A stretch of 64,000 nt of DNA from an uncultured Peptostreptococcaceae bacterium (GCA_947072565.1 CAMTIM010000025.1:18987-82986), one strand, 5' to 3'. Shown: positions 10,003-18,310, counted from the first letter of the stretch. Notes: generated by a model from the letters alone, not told the origin. Program-made: numbers and translations.

Positions 10003-10116
10003 TTACAATATAGCTGCTAACATACCAAACAATGTTGTCATACTTGTAATTACAAGAACTACTACTATTGATATAGCTATAATTTTGTTTTTCTTCTTTT
10101 GTTTTACATTTGACAT
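10003..10116 (-). CDS. Small single-pass membrane protein, 37 residues
   Basis: A short gene. The ATG at 10116 follows a very strong ribosome site GAGGTGATATAA. The peptide starts MSNVKQKKKNK, a basic cytoplasmic stretch, followed by one hydrophobic segment of about 25 residues (IIAISIVVVLVITSM and onward) and then stops. It begins 26 bp after galU and precedes a clean terminator, so it is probably cotranscribed with galU. The layout resembles the short DUF4044-type membrane peptides of Firmicutes, a similarity I cannot test here. Function is unknown. Confidence 0.65.
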   Translation of the reverse strand: MSNVKQKKKNKIIAISIVVVLVITSMTTLFGMLAAIL

Positions 10117-10141
10117 TTATATCACCTCAAAAAATTTTCTT

Positions 10142-11026
10142 TTATTTATCATCGTATTTATTACAAACTTGCTTCAAATAGCCTATAAATTGATCTTTAA
10201 GCTCAGGTTTTTTAAGAGCAAAATCTATAGTAGCTTCTAAAAACCCTAACTTATCTCCAACATCATATCTTCTTCCTTCAAAGTTATATGCATACATTGC
10301 TTCTTTTTTAGATAGGACCTTTAGTGCATCTGTAAGTTGAACTTCTCCACCTTTACCTGCTGGTAAGTCTTCTAATATTTCAAATATCTCAGGTGTTATT
10401 ATATATCTTCCAAGTATAGCTATATTTGATGGAGATTTTCCTGGTTCTGGTTTTTCAACCAAATCTTTTACCTTATATACTCTATCCTCTATATGCTTAG
10501 CAGATATTATACCATACTTATCAGTATCTTTTATATCTACTTTTTGTACTCCTAGTATTGTAGTTCTATATTCATCATAAGCTTGCATAAGTTGTTTTAA
10601 ACATGGTACATCATTGTCTACTATGTCATCCCCAAGCATTACAGCAAATGGTTCATCTCCTATAAAGTGCCTTGCACAGTAAATTGCATCACCTAGTCCT
10701 CTAGGCTCTTTTTGTCTTATATAATGTATGTTTATCATATTAGATATACCTTGAACTATATCTAATAATTCTTTTTTTCCTTTTTGCTCTAACTCTAATT
10801 CTAACTCTACTGATTTATCAAAATGGTCTTCAATAGATTTTTTATTTCTACCAGTGATTATAAGTATCTCTTCTATACCTGATGCTACAGCCTCTTCTAT
10901 TATATATTGTAGCGTTGGTTTATCTACTATTGGTAACATCTCTTTAGGCTGTGCCTTTGTAGCTGGTAAAAATCTAGTACCCAAACCTGCAGCAGGTATT
11001 ACAGCTTTTCTCACTTTTTTTTGCAT
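10142..11026 (-). CDS. galU: UTP-glucose-1-phosphate uridylyltransferase
   Basis: Makes UDP-glucose from UTP and glucose 1-phosphate for cell-surface glycans. Its 294 residues open with the nucleotidyltransferase signature PAAGLGTRFLPATKAQPKEM (11-30), and VMLGDDIVDN marks the metal-binding aspartate. Residues KDLVEKPEPG and GEVQLTDAL are also typical of GalU/GtaB. The ATG follows GGAGGAATAACTTT. It is bounded upstream by the M3 peptidase terminator and reads into the small membrane gene. The name gtaB would be used in Bacillus. Confidence 0.95.
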   Translation of the reverse strand: MQKKVRKAVIPAAGLGTRFLPATKAQPKEMLPIVDKPTLQYIIEEAVASGIEEILIITGRNKKSIEDHFDKSVELELELEQKGKKELLDIVQGISNMINIHYIRQKEPRGLGDAIYCARHFIGDEPFAVMLGDDIVDNDVPCLKQLMQAYDEYRTTILGVQKVDIKDTDKYGIISAKHIEDRVYKVKDLVEKPEPGKSPSNIAILGRYIITPEIFEILEDLPAGKGGEVQLTDALKVLSKKEAMYAYNFEGRRYDVGDKLGFLEATIDFALKKPELKDQFIGYLKQVCNKYDDK

Positions 11027-11054
11027 AAAGTTATTCCTCCACTATATTTTACAA

Positions 11055-11079
11055 ACAAAAAGTCCTATTAAATAGGACC
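11055..11079 (-). terminator. Terminator downstream of the M3 peptidase
   Basis: Minus-strand stem GTCCTATT/AATAGGAC with a two-base loop is followed by TTTTTGTTTG. It separates this gene from galU. Confidence 0.8.
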
Positions 11080-11123
11080 TTTGTTTATATTTTAGCACTT
11101 TTATATTATGTTTGTCATATAAA

Positions 11124-13031
11124 TTATTTTGCTACTATATTTTCTAATTCTTTTACTAAAGAATCGAATTTTTTTATTGTATTTTCTATAGGTTTTGTTG
11201 TTGTCAAATTTACACCTGCATCTTTAAGAAGATTTGCTGGGTAGTCCGAACTTCCCTTCTTTAGAAAATCTATATAATTATCAGAACCATTTTTTAGTAT
11301 ATCTTGTGCAAAACTTACTCCTGCACTACACCCAGTTGCATATTTATAAACGTAAAAACTATTATAAAAATGAGGTATTCTTGACCAACCTACTTTAGAT
11401 AATTGATCTACTTCATAATTATCACCATAATATTTTTTCAAAAGTCCACCCCATATGTCGTCTAAAACTAGTGCATTTATGCTTTTATCACTTTCAACCA
11501 TTTCATGTATAGTTTTTTCAAATTCTGCATACATAGTCTGAACATATAACGTATCTTTAATTAAATCTAGATATTGAGTTATATAATATGCTTTTTCTTT
11601 ATCATTAGATGCATTTTTTATAAGAACCTCATACAATAGTGCTTCATTTGTAGTAGATGCTACTTCATGAGTAAATATAGATGGATTCGAATTAAAATAA
11701 TTTTGATTCTTCGCACTAAGATATTCATAAGCTGCATGTCCTAGTTCATGAGCCAATGTAGACACTGAACCTAATGTATTATTATAATTTGTTAAAATAT
11801 AAGGGTGGTCATCATAAACAGATAAACAATATGCTCCACTTACTTTATTATCATTAGAATATACATCAATCCACTTCTCATTAAAAGCTTTGTAAAGTAT
11901 ATCTCCATATTCTTTTCCAAGTGGTCCTAATGCTGAGTATATTATTCCCTGACCTTTATCATAAGTTATATCATCATCTACTGGTTGTACTATTGGCACA
12001 AACATATCATAATAATATACTTTATCTAAACCTAAAATTTTCTTTCTTAAGTTTACGTATTTATGTAAACTAGATGTGTTTTTAGTTACAGTTTCTATTA
12101 GTTCATCATAAACTTTAACATCTATATTGTCAGATTGTAAGTTCATATCTAAAGATGACTTATATCCTCTTTCTGTAGAGTAAAATACATTCTTCTTTAC
12201 TTGACCAACTAATAAACCTGATAAAGTATTTATATTATCATTGTACGCTATAAACTCATTTTGATAAGCAGATTTTCTTTCACTTCTATCTCCACATTCT
12301 AAAACTGTTGCATATTGCGAAGGATTTAAGTTTGTTTTTTTATCCATATTTCTAAAAAGTTCATATGTCTGACCTGGCAAAGAAGCTATAGTAGAAGTTC
12401 TAGCAATTAAATCTTCACTTTTTTCATCTAAATAATGTTTTTTAGATCTTCTAATCTCTGCTAAATACATTCCATATTTCTTATTTATTTTTTTATTAGA
12501 TATTATTTCTTCATATTTTTTATCTGACAGCTTAAGTATTTCTAATTCTAAGTGCGAGCATATATCCATATAATCCATATTAACTTTATTAATACTTTCA
12601 TTCATATCTAAATATTTATATGAATTTTTATTGATATCTTGATTTAATTTTGAATAAGCATAAAGCTTATTTATCTTTCTATCTAACTTTTCTTTTATGT
12701 TTAAAGCAAATGATAAGTGTGTTTTTGATTTAGTTACTTTGCCTATATAGTTTTCAAGTTCTTTTGTATCCTTCGTAAACTGTTTTAACTCATCTTTCCA
12801 TTCTTTATCACTACTATATAATGACTGTAACTTCCAACAAGTTTTACTATAGTCAATTTTAGGAGCTTTATTTATTTCTTTTTTGGGATTTTCATTATCT
12901 TCACTATCAACTATTGAAATAGTATTATTGCTTGTTGTTGTGCATTGGCTGTAGCATTCTTTACTTATAGCTGTAGTACAAAAAACAGATATACATAAAG
13001 GTATAATTACTTTGTATAATTTTTTACCCAT
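11124..13031 (-). CDS. Secreted oligoendopeptidase F-like M3 metallopeptidase
   Basis: Zinc peptidase of family M3B, 635 residues. The zinc site is HELGH (428-432) within TLAHELGHAAYEYL, followed by the family's downstream glutamate region (FTHEVASTTNEALL). Unlike cytosolic PepF it starts with a basic stretch plus hydrophobic core (MGKKLYKVIIPLCISVFCTT), a signal peptide, then a charged linker, so export is likely. No lipobox is clear. I place the start at 13031, eight bases after AAAGGATGG; an in-frame ATG six codons upstream lies inside that ribosome site. The site also lies in a hairpin (see the 5' UTR entry). A role in peptide nutrition outside the cell is inference. Confidence 0.88.
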   Translation of the reverse strand: MGKKLYKVIIPLCISVFCTTAISKECYSQCTTTSNNTISIVDSEDNENPKKEINKAPKIDYSKTCWKLQSLYSSDKEWKDELKQFTKDTKELENYIGKVTKSKTHLSFALNIKEKLDRKINKLYAYSKLNQDINKNSYKYLDMNESINKVNMDYMDICSHLELEILKLSDKKYEEIISNKKINKKYGMYLAEIRRSKKHYLDEKSEDLIARTSTIASLPGQTYELFRNMDKKTNLNPSQYATVLECGDRSERKSAYQNEFIAYNDNINTLSGLLVGQVKKNVFYSTERGYKSSLDMNLQSDNIDVKVYDELIETVTKNTSSLHKYVNLRKKILGLDKVYYYDMFVPIVQPVDDDITYDKGQGIIYSALGPLGKEYGDILYKAFNEKWIDVYSNDNKVSGAYCLSVYDDHPYILTNYNNTLGSVSTLAHELGHAAYEYLSAKNQNYFNSNPSIFTHEVASTTNEALLYEVLIKNASNDKEKAYYITQYLDLIKDTLYVQTMYAEFEKTIHEMVESDKSINALVLDDIWGGLLKKYYGDNYEVDQLSKVGWSRIPHFYNSFYVYKYATGCSAGVSFAQDILKNGSDNYIDFLKKGSSDYPANLLKDAGVNLTTTKPIENTIKKFDSLVKELENIVAK

Positions 13032-13035
13032 AATA

Positions 13036-13077
13036 AGCCATCCTTTCAATAAAATCTATTTATATATTAGGATGGCT
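13036..13077 (-). promoter_or_regulatory. 5' UTR hairpin covering the M3 peptidase ribosome site
   Basis: Perfect 9-bp arms AGCCATCCT (minus strand, 13077-13069) and AGGATGGCT (13044-13036) enclose a 24-base loop. The right arm contains the AGGATGG ribosome site of the gene starting at 13031. In RNA this would hide the ribosome site and lower translation unless opened. Confidence 0.5.
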
Positions 13078-13133
13078 CATTTAGTCCATATTATTCAACT
13101 CTTACCATTAATACTTTTTCTTAAATAAAATAG

Positions 13134-13449
13134 TTATCCACATACTTATACACATATTCACAGGTTAATTTCCGACAAACATTTAGTTTTTTCAATGTGT
13201 ATGTAATTTTTAATTTTTTATATTTTTTTACTTTTCAACACGTTATTAACATTTTTTTAATACTTATCAACAGTTTAGCCTTATTTATCAACGGTTAGTG
13301 TTGATAATCGGTATATTTTTAAAATTTAATATGTATAATTTTAATATTTCTACATTGTTGAATTTTGTCGAACTTTGGAATTTCAACATTTATAACTCTT
13401 TTATTTTGAATCGCTATGTTATCCACATTATATTAACATTTTACACACA
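13134..13449. other. DnaA-box cluster with Spo0A box in a non-coding interval
   Basis: The 13,032-13,499 gap has no convincing gene. Perfect TTATNCACA boxes on the plus strand are at 13134-13142, 13146-13154 and 13419-13427. One-mismatch boxes are at 13154-13162 (ATATTCACA), 13264-13272 (TTATCAACA), 13441-13449 (TTACACACA) and, on the minus strand, 13299-13307. A weaker box, TTATCAACG, is at 13285-13293. A perfect Spo0A box TGTCGAA is at 13366-13372 and a one-mismatch one (minus TGTCGGA) is near 13171-13177. An AT-rich tract fills 13197-13262. dnaA and dnaN are not nearby, so it is not evidently the main origin. Confidence 0.6.
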
Positions 13450-13499
13450 AACTGTTAATATAATGTTTTCTATTACATTTTCAATATTTTTTATCTATT

Positions 13500-15869
13500 T
13501 TAACTAGAATATATCTTACTTACTAATACTGTCATATCATCTTCAACGCATCCACCTTGAATTTCAAGTGCTCTATCCAATATTAAATTTGAAATTTCCT
13601 TTGGATTTGTAGTTTCTATAGTCTTTAAGAAGTATATCAACCAATTATCACCCATATTATTATTTTTACCTGCATCAAGTATTCCATCAGATACCATTAT
13701 TATATAATCACCATCTTTTATTTTCACAGTTTTTCTATCTAATTTTATATCTGATAATATACCTACAGGAAGAGATGATGATGAGATTAAGTCAATATCG
13801 TCCTTATCTCTTTTTATATATGTTGAACATGCTCCCATTTTTATAGTTTGTAATATACCTTTTTTCAAATCTATAATTCCTAAATCTAGAGTTGAAAACA
13901 TTTCTTCTGATGATTTTAATAAAAGCATGTTATTAATTGTATTTATAATTATTTCATCCTCAATCTTTGCATCCATCATTTTTTCTAGGATATCAATAGT
14001 TATAGATGACTCTTCATAAGCTTTTTCTCCTTTTCCCATACCATCACTTATTGCTATCATGTATTTACTATCATTAATATCCATGTGTGTATAGTTGTCT
14101 CCACATAGTACATGACCATCCTTTGACATAGACGATACATCTGTTATTACCTTGTAGTTTTGGCTTTTACTAAGAGTAATACTACATCTTCCACCTAATG
14201 AACAACATCCTATTTTTTGAGCAGATAATTTTTCTTCCATATGATCAGAAATTACATCTATTAATTTATCATCACACATACAACCATTACCACATGTTTT
14301 CTTTTCTATCGTTATTTCAAAATCATCTTCACCTTTAGTAACATAATTTACTTTATTCACTGATATACTATTTCTTTCTAGTTGATCATGTATATCTTTT
14401 TCTTTCTCTAAATCAAGTATTATATTGCTATCTAAATCATTTGATAACATTTCTATTGATTTTGATATGCTTCTGATTTGATTTGCTATTAATTTTCTAC
14501 TTTCTGAAAATTTAATGTTCCAATTATAATCTAGTGCAAATAATTTGTAATAATAATTTGATGCCTTGATAACAGCTTCAGGTTTTATACATTCTTTTAT
14601 AAATTCTTCAGAAACATCATTACAAGTTATTTCCCCGTTTTCTTCTAATTTTTCTAATATATCATTCATTAATGTGTAGGTATAGTTAAACTTTAAGTCC
14701 CAACATCGCCTTCTCATACTACAATTCTCACATTGATCATTATGTATCATATCTACAATAGTAGCTATATCTCTTTTATCAACAATCTTTTCTCTCTCTC
14801 TTATTTGGTCAAATGTATCAGCTAAGCTATTATAAGCTTTGTTCATATTCATAAGCCTGTTATTAGTTAAGTTTTTGCTTCTAATTATATAATCATTAAC
14901 AACTTCATTTGAACATATATCCGTTTTTATTATCTTCTCTACCCTCTTGAAAAATTTATCTGGTAAAACTAGTACAATCAGGCAAGCTATTAATATATCT
15001 CGTATTTGTGTTAAGTTAGATCCAACTCCAGAAGTATATGCGTATAATATCATCCAACTTAATATATATCCTAGTATGCAAAAATATTTATTGATTTTAT
15101 TAAATGCACCACTCACTAGACCTGCAAAAGAAAATATACCCATATAAATTGCCGATGTTATATTATTAATTATAAATGCTATTCCAACTATAACTCCAGA
15201 TGTTGACCCCATAGATGATCCGCCTATAATAGATGCTATCAAAATTAACATAGTCGATAAAACTACTCTTATAGATACACCTAAAATAGATAAATCTCCT
15301 ATTCCCATTATGCTAAAAGTAACTAGTAAGCTTATTGATATAGCTTCTTCTATATTTACTGATATTCTTTTATTTGTGTTAGTTAATAATCCAATCCCAT
15401 ATGAAAAAATATAAACAGATATAAACATTATTACAGCTTCCATACCAACAATTAATATATCATATATATATCTACTCGATAGTAAGGCTTGTCCTAATGA
15501 TATCGGCAATAATACAGCTGCCCCTATTAAAGATATCTTCCATGTTGAATCTATCTTTTTAGTTTTCGGCGTAATAGCCATAAAAACTACTAAACATAGT
15601 GCATACTTAAAAACATACGCCATACTGTTTGCAGATAAAAATATACCAGCTAATGTAGATACAAATACAGGTATCCTATATCGTTTAACCTTTGATATAT
15701 ATAAGAAAAATGCTATACCTAATGGAGCTATTGATCCGATTAATATAGATCTACTTAATAAAAATCCCATTATAGTAAACATTATTGTATTAAAATCAAT
15801 ATAGCTGCTCATTTTTACGTAATTTAGATTTATGCTTTTACCTTTTAAACTTACTGCACTCTTTTCCAT
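13500..15869 (-). CDS. spoIIE: Stage II sporulation protein E, serine phosphatase
   Basis: PP2C-type phosphatase that dephosphorylates SpoIIAA to release sigma-F in the forespore and takes part in polar division. Of 789 residues, the first 310 or so form about ten membrane segments. A central regulatory region carries clustered cysteines (CENCSMRRRCW and CGNGCMCDD, then GCCSLGGRC). The C-terminal 200 residues are the PP2C domain with SDGMGKGEKA and MVSDGILDAG, holding metal-binding aspartates. The ATG follows AAGGGGAGG. Cysteine clusters of this kind could bind metal, which is inference. Next to divIC and ppx, as in related Clostridia. Confidence 0.95.
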   Translation of the reverse strand: MEKSAVSLKGKSINLNYVKMSSYIDFNTIMFTIMGFLLSRSILIGSIAPLGIAFFLYISKVKRYRIPVFVSTLAGIFLSANSMAYVFKYALCLVVFMAITPKTKKIDSTWKISLIGAAVLLPISLGQALLSSRYIYDILIVGMEAVIMFISVYIFSYGIGLLTNTNKRISVNIEEAISISLLVTFSIMGIGDLSILGVSIRVVLSTMLILIASIIGGSSMGSTSGVIVGIAFIINNITSAIYMGIFSFAGLVSGAFNKINKYFCILGYILSWMILYAYTSGVGSNLTQIRDILIACLIVLVLPDKFFKRVEKIIKTDICSNEVVNDYIIRSKNLTNNRLMNMNKAYNSLADTFDQIREREKIVDKRDIATIVDMIHNDQCENCSMRRRCWDLKFNYTYTLMNDILEKLEENGEITCNDVSEEFIKECIKPEAVIKASNYYYKLFALDYNWNIKFSESRKLIANQIRSISKSIEMLSNDLDSNIILDLEKEKDIHDQLERNSISVNKVNYVTKGEDDFEITIEKKTCGNGCMCDDKLIDVISDHMEEKLSAQKIGCCSLGGRCSITLSKSQNYKVITDVSSMSKDGHVLCGDNYTHMDINDSKYMIAISDGMGKGEKAYEESSITIDILEKMMDAKIEDEIIINTINNMLLLKSSEEMFSTLDLGIIDLKKGILQTIKMGACSTYIKRDKDDIDLISSSSLPVGILSDIKLDRKTVKIKDGDYIIMVSDGILDAGKNNNMGDNWLIYFLKTIETTNPKEISNLILDRALEIQGGCVEDDMTVLVSKIYSS

Positions 15870-15899
15870 AAGAATCCTCCCCTTATTGTTTATATTGAA

Positions 15900-15932
15900 A
15901 TTGTATCAAAGAGAAGTATTCTTTTTTGTCAT
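15900..15932 (-). promoter_or_regulatory. Possible spoIIE promoter with 21-bp spacing
   Basis: Minus-strand ATGACA (15932-15927) and TACAAT (15905-15900) are separated by 21 bp, 31 bp before the spoIIE start codon. I recall that the B. subtilis spoIIE and spoIIG promoters, activated by Spo0A, have good hexamers spaced 21 and 22 bp. A degenerate Spo0A-like site (two mismatches) overlaps the -35. Confidence 0.5.
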
Positions 15933-15957
15933 AATCGGTTTGTATATACTTAAAATA

Positions 15958-16878
15958 TTAAGACATTTTTTTTGCTTTTAGACACATTAAGCCTTCCAAA
16001 TTATCGTATTCACTTACAACTATTTTTTCTATTTCTAGTTTTTCCATTATTATATTCAATATTTTTACACCAGCAGTTATAATATCTGCTCTTTTTGGCT
16101 GTAGTCCTTTTAAGTTTTTTTTATCATTTAATGTCATCTTTTTTAAATTTTGTAGAATTATATCTATATCTTTTTTGCATATTTCACTATTATGTATTTT
16201 TTCCATCGAATAAACTTCTAATTCTTGCTTCATTGCTGATAAAGAAGTAATTGCTCCTCCTATACCTATAAGCTTTTTTATATTTTTTTTCTTTATATGA
16301 TTTAGAGTTTCATTTATTTTGTCTTCTATAAAAATTGACATTTCATCAAACTCATTTTCATTTATAGGGTCTGATTTTAAAAATTTTTCTGTCATTCTTA
16401 AAGCTCCTACGTTTTCACTTTTAGCAAATTTAATTCCTTCTCTATTTCCTATAATAAACTCTGTAGACCCTCCGCCTATATCTATAACCAAAATATCATC
16501 ATTGCTTTTTAATCCTTCTAAAACTCCAGAAAATCCTAAATTAGATTCTTCCTCTCCACTTACTACCTCAACATCTATGCCTATTTCTTGTTTTGCTAAT
16601 TCTACAAATTGATATCCATTTTTACTATCCCTAAGAGCTGAAGTTCCCATACTATAAATATGCTCACATTTTTCTTCTGTACAAATGCCTACAAACTCTC
16701 TCAGCGCTTCTATATTTCGCTTTATAGCCTCCTCACTTATGTATCCATCTTTATCAACATCTTGTCCGATTCTAGTAGTGTTCATAAGTTTTTTTCTGTT
16801 GTTTATTTGTCCATCTATATAATCACCTATTAATAATCTCATTGAATTTGTTCCAATATCTATAGTTGCTATTCTCAT
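15958..16878 (-). CDS. ppx: Ppx/GppA family phosphatase
   Basis: Actin/hsp70-fold phosphatase of the exopolyphosphatase / pppGpp phosphohydrolase family, 306 residues. N-terminal phosphate-1 loop IDIGTNSMRLLIGD (about 5-18), then IYSMGTSALRDSKNG, phosphate-2 DIGGGSTEFIIG, and GIGGAITSLSA. It is the short single-module form, lacking the C-terminal HD domain of E. coli Ppx. Sequence does not separate polyphosphate from pppGpp as substrate. I use the ATG at 16878, eight bases after AAGGAG; another ATG two codons upstream is too close to that site. It lies between divIC and spoIIE. Confidence 0.88.
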   Translation of the reverse strand: MRIATIDIGTNSMRLLIGDYIDGQINNRKKLMNTTRIGQDVDKDGYISEEAIKRNIEALREFVGICTEEKCEHIYSMGTSALRDSKNGYQFVELAKQEIGIDVEVVSGEEESNLGFSGVLEGLKSNDDILVIDIGGGSTEFIIGNREGIKFAKSENVGALRMTEKFLKSDPINENEFDEMSIFIEDKINETLNHIKKKNIKKLIGIGGAITSLSAMKQELEVYSMEKIHNSEICKKDIDIILQNLKKMTLNDKKNLKGLQPKRADIITAGVKILNIIMEKLEIEKIVVSEYDNLEGLMCLKAKKMS

Positions 16879-16945
16879 AATCATTTCTCCTTTTGTTTAG
16901 TAAAATTAATAAAAATTTAATCTAATTTTTCATTTATAATTTTTA

Positions 16946-16979
16946 ATACACAAAAGAAGGTAACTTAGTTACCTTCTTT
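16946..16979 (-). terminator. Terminator overlapping the divIC stop codon
   Basis: Minus-strand stem AAAGAAGGTAAC/GTTACCTTCTTT with a three-base loop is followed by TGTGTATT. The stop codon lies within the stem. Confidence 0.7.
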
Positions 16980-17250
16980 GTATATCAAAATATATTATCT
17001 CATCTGGCTTAACCATATTTAATCGGTTTCTTGCATCAGTTTCTAAGTCATGAGTACTTTCTACTTTTTTTAATTTTTTTATTTCTAATCTAGTATCATC
17101 TATTTCTTTATTTATATTTGCTATTTCTGATCTGTAGTCTTTTACTTTTGTTATTTGAAATATAAATCCCCCAATTAAACTAAATCCCATAAAAATAAAG
17201 AAAATACTTATAACCAAGAATTGACCTGAAAATTTTTTTCTTAAGTTCAT
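16969..17250 (-). CDS. divIC: Septum formation initiator DivIC/FtsB family
   Basis: Bitopic division protein of 93 residues: short cytoplasmic N-terminus, one membrane segment (about 11-32), then a coiled coil (VKDYRSEIANINKEIDDTRL and onward) and a C-terminal region LETDARNRLNMVKPDEIIYF typical of DivIC/FtsB. It partners FtsL and DivIB in the divisome. Adjacent to yabQ and yabP, the conserved Bacillus order. The FtsL homologue is not in the window. Confidence 0.9.
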   Translation of the reverse strand: MNLRKKFSGQFLVISIFFIFMGFSLIGGFIFQITKVKDYRSEIANINKEIDDTRLEIKKLKKVESTHDLETDARNRLNMVKPDEIIYFDIQRR

Positions 17251-17255
17251 CTCAT

Positions 17256-17750
17256 CTACACCCTTTTTTTTATTTTCAATTTACCTACAGATTTTCTTTT
17301 TATAAATTTTCTACTAGCTAAGAAAATATTAGGTATATAGAATATAATATCAAATATAAAGTGTAATGAGTAGATTATAACGTAATACAAATTATTCAAA
17401 ATACTGACTATGTATTTTATTGTTTTCTTGAATAAATTTGTTATTAAAGAAATAATTTTATTCATTATTGTTAAAATAAACTTACTTATGGTGTTGTAAT
17501 ATAAGATAAAACCAATAAATAATGCCACAAAATGATAATATCTTAATTCAAAAGATTCTATAGCATTTATTGTTATGAATATTATTACAGTAGTTAAAGA
17601 CCAAAACAATGCATCAAAAAAGAAAGAACAATATTTCATAAATTTAAAATTAGCTTTAAACGCTCTATGAATATCAAACAACAAACCTATAATTATTCCA
17701 CCATAAATAGTTGCATAAAAGAAAGTTATATCTTGAGTAAATGGGATCAT
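17256..17750 (-). CDS. yabQ: Spore cortex biosynthesis protein YabQ
   Basis: Membrane protein of 164 residues with about four hydrophobic segments in the first 110 residues, and the YabQ-type opening FFYATIYGGIIIGLLFDIHR. In B. subtilis YabQ is made under sigma-E and is needed for cortex formation in the outer forespore membrane. Its start overlaps the yabP stop region, and it precedes divIC by 5 bp, so translation is probably coupled. The C-terminus is basic (KRKSVGKLKIKKRV). Confidence 0.88.
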   Translation of the reverse strand: MIPFTQDITFFYATIYGGIIIGLLFDIHRAFKANFKFMKYCSFFFDALFWSLTTVIIFITINAIESFELRYYHFVALFIGFILYYNTISKFILTIMNKIISLITNLFKKTIKYIVSILNNLYYVIIYSLHFIFDIIFYIPNIFLASRKFIKRKSVGKLKIKKRV

Positions 17751-18005
17751 TTACTTAAACACCTTCTTAAAGAAACTTTCTTGTGGCTTTCTTTCCTTTG
17801 AATACACAATAGAGTTTATAGTGCCCTCTATGCTTATAATATTTTCATCCAAACTTAGTTTACTCATATCTAGGCTTTCACCTTCTATTACCATCTCACC
17901 TGCAGAAGTTCTTACCTCTACTTTTTTATCGCTAAAAGAATAGATATGTTCTATCCCCGAAATAATTAAATTTGACCTATCTTTTAACGTTATGTTATGT
18001 TCCAT
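17751..18005 (-). CDS. yabP: Sporulation protein YabP
   Basis: Small soluble protein of 84 residues in the YabP/YqfC family, with the characteristic LILSGIEH-like LIISGIEHIYSFSD and the LSLDENIISIEGTI strand region. Its B. subtilis homologue is a sigma-E-controlled sporulation gene cotranscribed with yabQ. It ends directly at the yabQ start codon and has GGGGGGAT before its ATG. Confidence 0.88.
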   Translation of the reverse strand: MEHNITLKDRSNLIISGIEHIYSFSDKKVEVRTSAGEMVIEGESLDMSKLSLDENIISIEGTINSIVYSKERKPQESFFKKVFK

Positions 18006-18067
18006 AATATCCCCCCAGTAAATATTTCTATTAATACTACTATAAATATACTGAAGAGTTCTTAAAT

Positions 18068-18310
18068 TTATTCTATTATCTCGTACATTTCTTTTGCATC
18101 ATTTTTTAGTACATGCTCTCTTATTTCATTTATTCTTATTTTCATAACTTTTTCACCAAAAGTTATTTCTAATAAATCACCTATTTTAACTTCTGATGAA
18201 GACTTAGCTACATTTCCATTGATTACTACTATCCCTTTATCGCAAGCCTCTTTAGCAACGGTTCTTCTCTTTATAACTCTCGATACTTTTAAAAATTTAT
18301 CTAGTCTCAT
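18068..18310 (-). CDS. rqcP: S4-domain RNA-binding protein RqcP (YabO)
   Basis: An 80-residue S4 domain protein, MRLDKFLKVSRVIKRR at the N-terminus, and GIVVINGNVAKSSSEVKIGD in the core. In Bacillus RqcP works with RqcH on obstructed 50S subunits to add alanine tails during ribosome rescue. Heat-shock protein 15 (HslR) is the related proteobacterial name. Located between hup and yabP, exactly as in other Firmicutes. Confidence 0.9.
   Translation of the reverse strand: MRLDKFLKVSRVIKRRTVAKEACDKGIVVINGNVAKSSSEVKIGDLLEITFGEKVMKIRINEIREHVLKNDAKEMYEIIE

Noticed and set aside
13032..13499. The DnaA-box region as the chromosomal oriC
   Set aside because: dnaA, dnaN, recF and gyrase genes are absent, and strand bias suggests the origin lies to the right of the window. 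A secondary DnaA site is a better reading.
13298..13507. A 69-codon plus-strand frame inside the DnaA-box region
   Set aside because: No ribosome site, very AT-rich composition, hydrophobic residues only from poly-T codons, and it overlaps the spoIIE 3' end.
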